From Micromonospora orduensis (GTDB taxonomy: Bacteria > Actinomycetota > Actinomycetes > Mycobacteriales > Micromonosporaceae): 33,989 bases of DNA. Within the stretch, counting starts at the first letter, position 1; the number at the start of each line of letters is the position of its first letter. Shown one piece after another: positions 18,336 to 26,199 of this stretch. The stretch spans positions 1 to 33,989 of the forward strand of contig NZ_VDFY01000164.1 of the NCBI RefSeq assembly GCF_006228125.1. The letters are read 5' to 3'. Under the pieces are notes generated by a model. The model was given only the letters and a program-made list of their open reading frames with translations, made no database searches and was not told the DNA's origin. A program made the translations under genes and the position numbers.

Positions 18336-21300
18336 ATGACCAGAGATCTACGACGAGCCCTCGCCGCGGTAGCGGCCATCGCGACACTGATCCCAGCAAC
18401 GGCTACGGCGTCGGCCGCGGCCGCGGCCGCACCGCGAACCGCGGCGCCAGCAGCGGCGACGCCGCACACGAAGACCGCGGTCCTCGTGTTCCACGGCCCG
18501 GTGGCCGAGCAGCAGGACCCGGTTTCGCGCGCCGTGGACACCATCCGACAGCTTGCTGTCAGTAATGACATCGATGTCACGGCCACCACGGACCCAGGTG
18601 TGTTCACCACGGCCGGGCTGTCCGCGTACCGCAGCGTGGTCTTTCTCTCCGCGGCGGGCGCCGCGCTCAACCGCGACCAGGAGTCGGCGCTGCAGGGCTA
18701 CATGAAGGCCGGCGGCGGCTTCGTCGGCATCGCCGACGCCGCCCGCGCCCAGGTCGACTCCACCTGGTTCACCGGCCTGATCGGCACCCGCCCGGCCGGG
18801 GCCATCCCGGTGGCCGAGCCGGTGGCCCGGGTGACCGCCAGCGGCGAGAACGCGCCGAACGAGACGAAGGAGAAGCTGACCGACGGCGACGCCAACACCA
18901 AGTGGCTGGTCCGCACGCCGACCGCCTGGGTGGCGTACGAGCTGGCCGCGCCCAAGCGGATCACCGGGTACGCGCTGACGTCGGCCAACGACTCCGCCGG
19001 GCGCGACCCGAAGGATTGGACCCTGCAGGGCTCCACGGACGGGCAGACCTGGTCCGATCTGGACCGACGCACCGGCCAGAGCTTCCCGGACCGGTTCCAG
19101 ACCCGCCGCTTCGACATCGCCACGCCACAGGAGTTCACCCGTTACCGGCTCACCGTCACCGCGAACAGCGGCGAGCCGCTGACCCAGCTCGCCGATCTGC
19201 GCCTGTTCACCGGCAGCACCACGGCACCACCGCCGCCCGCCGTGAACCGCGCGGTGGTCGACATCCTGGACCGGAAGCACCCGGCGACGGCGTCGCTGCC
19301 GCTGACCGTCACCCGGTCGGACCGCTGGGAGAACTGGGATCCCAACCCGATCGGCACCGTGCACACCCTCGCCCAGGTGCAGGAGCGGCACTACGACCCG
19401 GGCCCGGCCGCCAACGGGCCCTTCCACCCGGTGTCCTGGTGCCGGGACTACGACGGGGGCCGGTCGTTCTACACGGGCATGGGTCACGCCGAGGGCAGCT
19501 ACGGCGAGGAGGCGTTCCGCGCACACCTGGCCGGCGCCCTCACCTGGACCACCGGTCGGGTACGCGGCGACTGCCAGGCGACGATCGCCGCGAACTACAA
19601 GGTGGAGCGGCTCACCGCCGCCAACCAGACCGGGCAGCTGGACCAGATCGGCGAGCCGCACGGGCTGACCATCGCGCCGGACGGCACTGTCTTCTACGTC
19701 GGCAAGGCGGCCTGCCCGAGCGGCCCGATCGCGGACTGGAACAACCCGAAGGTCGGCCTGGGCTGCGGCACCATCCACTCCTGGGACCCGGCCACCAAGC
19801 AGGTCAAGCTGCTCACCACCCTGGAGGTGATGGGCAACCGGGGCAGCGGCTCCGAGCTGGTGAAGAACGAGGAGGGCCTGCTCGGCATCGTGCCCGACCC
19901 CGCGTTCGCCGACAACGGCTGGCTCTACGTCTACTGGATGCCGCACGAGTCGATCGACCGGGTGAAGCGGGTCGGTCAGCGCACCGTCTCGCGGTTCACG
20001 TACGACCGGCAGGCGCAGACCATCGACCAGGCGACCCGCAAGGACCTGTTGCAGTTCCCCGTGCAGATCCACAGCTGCTGCCACGCCGGCGGGGGCATGG
20101 CGTTCGACGACAGGGGCAATCTCTACGTCGGCTCCGGCGACAACAACTCCTCCGAAGGGTCGCAGGGCTACTCCGGCAACAACTGGACCGAGGAGTACCA
20201 GGGGATCTCGTTCCAGGACGCCCGGCGCACCTCGGGTAACACCAACGACCTCGCCGGCAAGATCATTCGAATCCACCCGGAGCCGGACGGCACGTACACC
20301 ATCCCGGAGGGCAACCTGTTCCCACCGGGCACCGAGAAGACCCGACCGGAGATCTACGTGATGGGCGTGCGCAACATCGCCCGCCTCCAGTTCGACCCGG
20401 TGCGCCAGTGGCTGACCGCCGGCTGGGTCGGCCCGGACGCCTCGTCACCCAGCCCCACCCTGGGCCCTGCCAAGTACGAGACCGCCACCATCATCACCTC
20501 GGCCGGCAACCAGGGCTGGCCGTACTGCATGGGCAACCGGCAGCCGTACCGGGACCGCAGCAGCACCGACGCCACCGTGCTGACCGGCTGGTACGACTGC
20601 GACAACCTGAAGAACACCTCGCCGCGCAACACCGGCCTGGTGGACATCCCGGCGGCCCGGGACAACATGATCTGGTATTCGCCAAGCGGTGGCGGCCCGG
20701 TGTTCCCGAAGCGGACCGACGGCAGCGGCCTGCCGACGTACGTCGCGGCGGACGCCACCTACACCCAGCCGTACCTGCGCGGCGGCGGGCAGGCCATCAT
20801 GTCCGGTCCGACCTACCACCGGGAACTCGTCGACACGAACAGCGGCGTGGCCTGGCCGGAGCACTGGGACGGCAAGTGGCTCATCGGCGACCAGTCGAAT
20901 GCGGCCAACCGGGTCGCGGTCACCGTCGATGAGGCCGGAGTGCCGACCGCCGCCCCACCGGTGTACGCCGAGTCGCTGCGGGCCATCATCCCGAGCGGCA
21001 ACGGCGACACCAGGTTGCAGAGCTGGATGGACGCCAAGTTCGGCCCGGACGGGGCGCTGTACCTGCTGGACTACGGAGGCGGGTTCTTCAGCCTGCACCC
21101 CAACCAGAAGCTGATCCGGATCACCTACACCGGTGGCGCTCCCACCCCGGCCCCGGCGGCGACCTCGGCGGCCGTGCAGAACAAGCCCCTGACCATCGCC
21201 TTCACCGGCTCCCGCTCCGGCGGGGTCAGCTACCGGTGGGAGTTCGGTGACGGCGCCACGTCGACCGAGGCGAACCCCCGGCACACGTACGCCCGGGTCG

Positions 21301-22286
21301 GGAGCTACACCGCGAAGCTGACCGTCACGTACGCCGACGGTGAGACGGCCACGGTGCAGACCACGGTCACGGTGGGCTGCGCGGTGCCCGACGCCCGGCA
21401 GAACGTGTGGCTCGGCGACACGGACACCGGGGTGCCCAGCCGTACGGTCGGGCAGGGCTGCACGGTCAACGACCTGATCGACGACGAGAGCACCTGGACC
21501 GACCACGACGCCTTCGTCCGACACGTGAGCGCGGTGGCCCGCGCGGCGCAGGACGACGAGCTGCTCACCGCCCGCGAGTCGGGCACGCTCACCCGGTTGG
21601 CCGCCGCGTCCGGGATCGGCCGGGACGGGCACACCGGGTACGAGCCGCTCTTCGACGGCACCGACGAGTCGCTGCGCGGTTGGCAGCAGGCGCCGACCGG
21701 ATCGTTCGCCATCCAGCCGGACGGGTCGCTGCGCTCCAGCGGCGGCCTGGGCATGCTCTGGCACACCAGGGAACTCGGCGACTTCTCGCTGAAGGTGCAG
21801 TTCCGCGACATCGCACCGGGCACCGGCCGGGCCAACACCGGCGTCTTCATCCGGTTCCCGGACCTGCGAACCCCTCTCGACCAGCGGCCACCGGGCAGCT
21901 GCGGCACCGTTGGATCGGCCCGTACCTCACCGGCCTGGATGGCCATCTACTGCGGACACGAGATCCAGATCTACGACGGTGAGACCGGCGAGCCGCAGAA
22001 GACCGGCTCGGTCTACAACTTCGACCCGGTGCCACTCGCCCAGGCCGGCGTCACCCCGAAGGAGCAGTGGAACGACTACGAGATCCGCGCGGTCGGGCAG
22101 CACTACACGATGATCCGCAACGGCGTGGTGATCAACGAGTTCGACAACACGCCGGGCAAGCAGTCCTCCCGGGCCGGCGATCCGCCGACCGACCTGCGGC
22201 AGTTCCTGCGCGGCTTCATCGGCCTGCAGAACCACGGCGACAACGACCTGACCGAGTTCCGCAACATCCGCGTTCGGGAACTCTAG
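18336..22286 (+). CDS. Giant secreted ThuA / discoidin / glucose-sorbosone dehydrogenase-like / PKD / DUF1080 protein
   Basis: This 1316-residue exported protein starts with a Sec signal (MTRDLRRALAAVAAIATL...). Domains in order: ThuA-like (46-152 and 305-408; KTAVLVFHGP, then PVSWCRDYDGGRSFYTGMGH) interrupted by an F5/8C discoidin-like domain (about 162-293); a glucose/sorbosone-dehydrogenase propeller (about 420-934) with EEGLLGIVPDPAFA, HAGGGMAFDDRGNLYVGSGD, IIRIHPEPDG and IYVMGVRNIARLQFDP; a PKD domain (about 940-1014, YRWEFGDGATS); an unnamed domain (about 1015-1095, GCTVNDLIDDE); and a C-terminal DUF1080/3-keto-disaccharide hydrolase domain (about 1101-1316, GHEIQIYDGETGE). Related propellers bind PQQ and oxidise sugars; cofactor and substrate here are inferred. 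ATG 18336 follows GGGGA; GTG 18324 is an alternative. Confidence 0.9.
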   Translation: MTRDLRRALAAVAAIATLIPATATASAAAAAAPRTAAPAAATPHTKTAVLVFHGPVAEQQDPVSRAVDTIRQLAVSNDIDVTATTDPGVFTTAGLSAYRSVVFLSAAGAALNRDQESALQGYMKAGGGFVGIADAARAQVDSTWFTGLIGTRPAGAIPVAEPVARVTASGENAPNETKEKLTDGDANTKWLVRTPTAWVAYELAAPKRITGYALTSANDSAGRDPKDWTLQGSTDGQTWSDLDRRTGQSFPDRFQTRRFDIATPQEFTRYRLTVTANSGEPLTQLADLRLFTGSTTAPPPPAVNRAVVDILDRKHPATASLPLTVTRSDRWENWDPNPIGTVHTLAQVQERHYDPGPAANGPFHPVSWCRDYDGGRSFYTGMGHAEGSYGEEAFRAHLAGALTWTTGRVRGDCQATIAANYKVERLTAANQTGQLDQIGEPHGLTIAPDGTVFYVGKAACPSGPIADWNNPKVGLGCGTIHSWDPATKQVKLLTTLEVMGNRGSGSELVKNEEGLLGIVPDPAFADNGWLYVYWMPHESIDRVKRVGQRTVSRFTYDRQAQTIDQATRKDLLQFPVQIHSCCHAGGGMAFDDRGNLYVGSGDNNSSEGSQGYSGNNWTEEYQGISFQDARRTSGNTNDLAGKIIRIHPEPDGTYTIPEGNLFPPGTEKTRPEIYVMGVRNIARLQFDPVRQWLTAGWVGPDASSPSPTLGPAKYETATIITSAGNQGWPYCMGNRQPYRDRSSTDATVLTGWYDCDNLKNTSPRNTGLVDIPAARDNMIWYSPSGGGPVFPKRTDGSGLPTYVAADATYTQPYLRGGGQAIMSGPTYHRELVDTNSGVAWPEHWDGKWLIGDQSNAANRVAVTVDEAGVPTAAPPVYAESLRAIIPSGNGDTRLQSWMDAKFGPDGALYLLDYGGGFFSLHPNQKLIRITYTGGAPTPAPAATSAAVQNKPLTIAFTGSRSGGVSYRWEFGDGATSTEANPRHTYARVGSYTAKLTVTYADGETATVQTTVTVGCAVPDARQNVWLGDTDTGVPSRTVGQGCTVNDLIDDESTWTDHDAFVRHVSAVARAAQDDELLTARESGTLTRLAAASGIGRDGHTGYEPLFDGTDESLRGWQQAPTGSFAIQPDGSLRSSGGLGMLWHTRELGDFSLKVQFRDIAPGTGRANTGVFIRFPDLRTPLDQRPPGSCGTVGSARTSPAWMAIYCGHEIQIYDGETGEPQKTGSVYNFDPVPLAQAGVTPKEQWNDYEIRAVGQHYTMIRNGVVINEFDNTPGKQSSRAGDPPTDLRQFLRGFIGLQNHGDNDLTEFRNIRVREL

Positions 22287-22294
22287 GAGAAACG

Positions 22295-23821
22295 ATGATC
22301 AGACGCCTCACGGCTGCGCTGTCGGCGCTGCTGCTCACGGTGATCCCGTTGGCCGCGACGCCCGCCTCCGCCGCCCCGATCGTCGCGGACCAGGTCCTGA
22401 CCTGGACCGCCGACGACGACACCACCCGCTACAAGTCCGTGCCCACCCAGGCGGTGGCCGGCCCGACCACGATCATCTGGGAGAACAGCGCGGCCACCGG
22501 CAACACCACCGGGATGCCGCACACGCTGACCTTCGACACCTCCACCGAGGGTTACAACCACGACGTCACCCTGAACATCCTGGCCAACCCGTTCGACGCC
22601 AACGACGGCCGCCACCAGGCGACCGTGACGCTGTCCCCGGGCCGGTACCGCTACTTCTGCGCGATCCCGGGCCACAGCCAGATGGTCGGCGAACTGGTGG
22701 TCACCGAGGGCGGAGGTGGCGAGGACACCACCGCGCCGACGGTCTCCGCCGCCGTGTCTGGTGACCGCGACGCGGACGGCAACTACGTCGGCGCGGCCAC
22801 CGTGACCGTCTCGGCCACCGACGCCGGATCCGGTGTGGACACCGTCGAATACCAGGTCGACGACACCAGCTTCCAGCCGTACACCCAGCCGGTCCGGCTG
22901 ACCGCCGTCGGCGACCACTCGGTGCAGTTCCGCGCCACCGACCAGGCCGGCAACACCAGCGCCGTCGGCTCGGTGGCGTTCCGGATCGTCGAGCCGACGC
23001 AGGAGGACACCACCGCGCCGGTGGTCACGGCCGCCCTGGCCGGCGACCGCGACGGCGACGGCAACTACATCGGTACGGCCACCGCCACGCTTACCGCCAC
23101 CGACGCCGGTTCCGGTGTCGCCACCATCGAGTACGCCCTCGACGGGGCCGCCTTCACCCCGTACGCGAACCCGGTCGTGGTGTCCGGGGTCGGGATGCAC
23201 ATGCTGCACTACCGGGCGACGGACGTCGCCGGCAACACCTCGGCCGAGCAGATGGCCCACTTCACGGTCGTCGCCCCGGCCCAGGAGGACGAGACCCCGC
23301 CCACGGTGTCCGTCACGGTCACCGGCGACCGGAACGACGACGGCGGGTACGTCGGCGCCGCGACCGTGACCCTCACCGCCGTCGACGACGGCTCAGGTGT
23401 GGCGTCGGTCGAGTACGGGCTCGACACCGAGGCCTGGACCGCGTACACGGCCCCGGTCACCGTGCGCGCGACCGGCGCGCACACGCTGCGGTACCGGGCC
23501 ACCGACGCCGCCGGGAACGCCTCCACCGAGCAGTCGACGACGTTCACCGTGGTGGCGGACGGCACCGACGCCTGCCCCGGGTCCGACACCCGGGCCACTG
23601 TGGTCATCGACGGCGACGACACCGGAGTCGCCAACGTCGACACCGGTGACGGCTGCACCATCAACGATCTGATCGACGAACACGCCGACCACCCGGGCCA
23701 CGCCGCCTTCGTCCGGCACGTCGAGACGGTCACCACCGCGCTCGTGACCGGCGGATCGCTCACCAAACGGCAGCAGGGCGCCATCGTCCGGGCCGCGGCC
23801 CGATCGGAGGTCGGCGCATGA
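22295..23821 (+). CDS. Secreted plastocyanin-like cupredoxin with three Ig-like repeats
   Basis: This 508-residue exported protein has a Sec signal (about 1-27, ending ASA-A). Residues 28-135 form a cupredoxin domain with the complete type 1 copper set H76 (GMPHTLTF), C122, H127 and M130 (FCAIPGHSQM), so it should carry electrons. Three repeats of about 90 residues follow (about 146-234, 238-327, 333-421), each starting TxPxVxxxxxGDRxxDGxY and ending in YRATDxAGNxS-like sequence, resembling bacterial Ig-like spacer domains. The last 80 residues (427-508, GCTINDLIDE) copy the unnamed domain of the preceding protein. AGGAGA overlaps the preceding stop codon, and ATG 22295 is 8 nt past it, so the genes are cotranscribed. 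It is a likely redox partner of the laccase or propeller (inference). Confidence 0.9.
   Translation: MIRRLTAALSALLLTVIPLAATPASAAPIVADQVLTWTADDDTTRYKSVPTQAVAGPTTIIWENSAATGNTTGMPHTLTFDTSTEGYNHDVTLNILANPFDANDGRHQATVTLSPGRYRYFCAIPGHSQMVGELVVTEGGGGEDTTAPTVSAAVSGDRDADGNYVGAATVTVSATDAGSGVDTVEYQVDDTSFQPYTQPVRLTAVGDHSVQFRATDQAGNTSAVGSVAFRIVEPTQEDTTAPVVTAALAGDRDGDGNYIGTATATLTATDAGSGVATIEYALDGAAFTPYANPVVVSGVGMHMLHYRATDVAGNTSAEQMAHFTVVAPAQEDETPPTVSVTVTGDRNDDGGYVGAATVTLTAVDDGSGVASVEYGLDTEAWTAYTAPVTVRATGAHTLRYRATDAAGNASTEQSTTFTVVADGTDACPGSDTRATVVIDGDDTGVANVDTGDGCTINDLIDEHADHPGHAAFVRHVETVTTALVTGGSLTKRQQGAIVRAAARSEVGA
22730..23557 (+). repeat. Three tandem Ig-like repeat units within the cupredoxin gene
   Basis: Three in-frame units of roughly 270-285 bp encode near-parallel segments: SGDRDADGNYVGAATVTVSA, AGDRDGDGNYIGTATATLTA and TGDRNDDGGYVGAATVTLTA, each followed by D(A/D)GSGV and a closing (Y/F)RATD segment. 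They look like an internally duplicated spacer. Confidence 0.8.
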
Positions 23822-24831
23822 GTCCTCGAATCTCACCGACAGGGAGAACCACGATGCCCGGACGTACCGTCGCCAAGCTGGCCACCGTGAGCGCCGTCGT
23901 CGCCGCCTCGGTGCTGACCGTGGCGCCCACCGCCCACGCCGACCTGGTCACCCACTGCATCGGCACCGGCGGTGCGGTGACCGTGCCCAACGACCTGTAC
24001 GTACCGGCCGGCGAGTCCTGCGCGCTGACCGGCACCACGATCACCGGCAACGTCACAGTCGCCGCCGGCGGCAACCTGGTGGTGACCGGTGGGCGGGTCA
24101 GTGGCGAGGTGCGCGTCGCCGCCGACGGCTACCTCGACGCCACCGACACGACAGTCGACGGCCAGGTGGTGCTCGCCGCCGGCGGGTACGGGATCTTCCT
24201 GAAGGACGCCCGGACCGGCACCGTGACGGTACGGCCGAAGGGCTCCGCGACCATCGACAGTTTCCTCTTCGCCGAGGCGTCGACGGTCGCCGGGCACGTC
24301 ACCGTCGGCGCCGGCGAGGTCCGACTCGACCGCGGCACCCAGGTGGAACGCAATGTCAGCAGCACCGGCACCTACTACACCGACGTGCACGACTCGTTCG
24401 TCGACGGCACCCTGTCGGTGCTCAACAGCGCCACCGGCAGCGTCGTGTGCGGCAGCGCGGTCCGCGGTCGGGCCACCTTCGCCGGCAACCTGGGCGGCGT
24501 GCAGCTCGGCCCGAACGGCGGGCTCGACAGTTGCGCCTCCGGCAGCTACTGGGGCGCGGACGTCAGCGTCACCAGCACCACCGGTGGCGTCACCGTCGAC
24601 GACAACATCATCAACGGCACGTTGACCGTGACGGCCAACGACCCCGTCGCCCAGGTGGCCGCGAACAACCGGATCCGTGGCGGGGTGACCGGTGACCAGG
24701 CCGCGGCGACCACCAACCGGTCGGCCCGGGTGGCCGGCCCGGACCGGGAGGACGCCGGCGACCAGCGGGCCGAGATCCGCCGTACCTCGGCGGTGCAGGA
24801 GGCCACCGAGGCGGGCGCCGCGAGGCTCTAG
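23818..24831 (+). CDS. Secreted beta-helix-like protein of unknown function
   Basis: I do not recognise a named family for this 337-residue exported protein. After a signal peptide ending APTAHA, the chain consists of short beta-strand repeats with turns such as GNVTVAAGGNLVVTGG, GEVRVAADGYLDAT, GQVVLAAGGYG and GTLSVLNSATGS, ending near residue 290. This is the pattern of a right-handed beta-helix or bactofilin-like fold. Four cysteines lie in the mature part. The last 45 residues are polar and charged with no sortase signal. Two starts are plausible: ATG 23818, coupled to the preceding stop as ATGA with GGAGG at 23806-23810, and ATG 23854 with GGGAGA at 23842-23847, which gives a more normal signal peptide. 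It is the last gene of the operon and may be a scaffold (inference). Confidence 0.8.
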   Translation: MSPRISPTGRTTMPGRTVAKLATVSAVVAASVLTVAPTAHADLVTHCIGTGGAVTVPNDLYVPAGESCALTGTTITGNVTVAAGGNLVVTGGRVSGEVRVAADGYLDATDTTVDGQVVLAAGGYGIFLKDARTGTVTVRPKGSATIDSFLFAEASTVAGHVTVGAGEVRLDRGTQVERNVSSTGTYYTDVHDSFVDGTLSVLNSATGSVVCGSAVRGRATFAGNLGGVQLGPNGGLDSCASGSYWGADVSVTSTTGGVTVDDNIINGTLTVTANDPVAQVAANNRIRGGVTGDQAAATTNRSARVAGPDREDAGDQRAEIRRTSAVQEATEAGAARL

Positions 24832-24920
24832 ACGAGTAAGTCCTGACCCTGGCTGGGGCGGTGGGCGCAGCCGGCGCCGGCGGGGACAGTCGGTCACCTC
24901 TGGCGGGGCGGATGCGGTAA

Positions 24921-24970
24921 TGGGCGGTATACCTCAGAGTCATATTCATACCTCTGAGGTATACCGCTCA
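24921..24970. promoter_or_regulatory. Long AT-rich palindrome built from two ATACCTC-type operator-like sites
   Basis: A perfect 16-bp inverted repeat (24924-24939 with 24952-24967) extends to about 19 bp if one G-T pair is allowed, around a 12-nt centre. The right half is itself a 15-bp palindrome, ATACCTC-T-GAGGTAT (24948-24962), and the left half is an imperfect copy, ATACCTC-A-GAGTCAT (24929-24943). A -10-like CATATT lies between them. An ATG at 24983 is followed by only 13 codons. It looks like a promoter-operator left from a lost gene, or less likely a terminator of the operon ending at 24831. Confidence 0.6.
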
Positions 24971-25067
24971 CAGCACATCGACATGGCGGGCCAGCCAAGG
25001 CGCACGCCGTCAGCCCCATCTTGAGTGAGGACTCACGCGTCTAAGCCGGCCGCCGCCGTCGTACCGG

Positions 25068-25390
25068 GTGCGCCTTGTGGTCTGGGCTGTCCAGGTGCTT
25101 GCCGTCCCAGCAGTCGGAAGGTGATCTGCCGGACGATGTGCGCGGTCTTCGCGCAGACCGGGAAGGTCTTGTCGGCGCTGCGGCCTATCTCGCCGCCGAT
25201 GCCGGCGCACCAGAAGTGGTTGCCCTGCTTGTCCGGGGTGTCCACCTGGTTTTTGGCGTTACCGGTGATCATGCGCAGGCCGAACGGAAAGGGCTGCGTC
25301 CTGCTCGGGTCCTTCAGGCGGGAACCGTAGTAGAGGGTCACCTCCTTCGGGTCGACGACCTTGCCGTTCTGGTACATCGTCGGCACCGGC
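25068..25390 (-). pseudogene. Fragment of a DUF1996 secreted-protein gene (truncated and frameshifted)
   Basis: The minus strand encodes PTMYQNGKVVDPKEV, TLYYGSRLKDPS, FPFGLRMITGNAKN, FWCAGIGG, FPVCAKTAHIVRQITF, which is the middle of a DUF1996 domain. After ITF the frame is lost. The neighbouring frame continues DCWDGKHLDSPDHKAH, the DUF1996 hallmark. Only one base (25116) remains where a Pro codon is expected, so about two bases were deleted. The conserved part before PTMYQNG and everything after KAH are missing. The gene is therefore cut at both ends and cannot make the protein. Its upstream side abuts the end of the membrane-protein gene at 25409. Confidence 0.8.
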
Positions 25391-25408
25391 TGTGGTGTCG
25401 GATCGATC

Positions 25409-25849
25409 TCATTTCCGTGATTCTTTTGGAAAGACCGTAATCGGCGACGGCCGCTCGGTTGCGGGCGCCCGCGATGCCCCCGCGCCCGCGGCGGTGGCGA
25501 CGAGGAGCACCGCCGCCGGCAGGAACGCGCCGCCGATGCCCAGCCCGAGCAGCAACCCCCATCCGACGATGACCAGCGCGGCAACCAGGTCGGCGACCCG
25601 GGTCAACCGAGCGAACCGCTGTGCGAGAACCGGCAGCGACGCGGCGACGACGGGCACCCCCAGCAGGTAGCTGGCCGCAGCCCCGGAGTCGTCCACGGTG
25701 AAGGGAGTCAGCATGGCGGCCACCAGCATGGTGATCGCCAGGGCCGACCATCGGACGACGCGCGGAGTGTCGGCCGGCCGGCGGACCAGGACCACGACAC
25801 CGACGAGCAGGACACCCGCGATCGCAACGACCGTCGCCAGAGCAATCAT
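25409..25849 (-). CDS. Small multi-spanning membrane protein, unknown
   Basis: This 146-residue hydrophobic protein starts at ATG 25849 with AGGAGA six nucleotides upstream. Four hydrophobic segments are visible: residues 2-22 (IALATVVAIAGVLLVGVVVLV), 34-49, 58-75 and 87-120, connected by short basic loops, with a polar tail ending FPKESRK. I recognise no family or motif. Its 3' end lies only about 20 nt from the decayed DUF1996 fragment, so its C-terminus may not be the original one. It is the only apparently intact gene in the degraded stretch 24832-28209. Confidence 0.6.
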   Translation of the reverse strand: MIALATVVAIAGVLLVGVVVLVRRPADTPRVVRWSALAITMLVAAMLTPFTVDDSGAAASYLLGVPVVAASLPVLAQRFARLTRVADLVAALVIVGWGLLLGLGIGGAFLPAAVLLVATAAGAGASRAPATERPSPITVFPKESRK

Positions 25850-26199
25850 CAGGTTCTCCTCGACCGCGTGTGGCGTCTCATCGAAGATGACGGATCGCCG
25901 TTGTCGGATCTCACGATACGGCTGGCGGGGCTCGCCGCACGACATCCGGCGTCCAGCCTGTTCCGGGCCGGCTACGAACTCTGGGAGAGTTACCCCTTTT
26001 CCAGCGGTGTTCGTGGCCATTCGGTCCGCGCGTCCGTATCAGGTTGTACGCGGTCACGCCCGACTGCACGGAATCTCATTCGCCTTTCTGTGCCGAATCG
26101 GGCCTGGTCAGCTTTCGGCCTGGTTAGCCTCGCTGTGACGGGTCCGACCCGCAACGCCACGGCCTGCGGCGGTTGTCGGGAAGCGTTGACCAGAGGTGG
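25850..26199. other. Gap without a supportable gene, upstream of two diverging loci
   Basis: This stretch separates the small membrane-protein gene from the broken regulator. Open frames exist on both strands, but none has a ribosome-binding site or recognisable protein sequence. It presumably holds the membrane-gene promoter and the lost 5' part of the regulator. A small AT-richer area lies around 26080-26120. Confidence 0.4.

Noticed and set aside
24924..24967. Inverted repeat as the end of an insertion sequence
   Set aside because: No transposase gene or target-site duplication is near, and both arms are adjacent rather than flanking an element.
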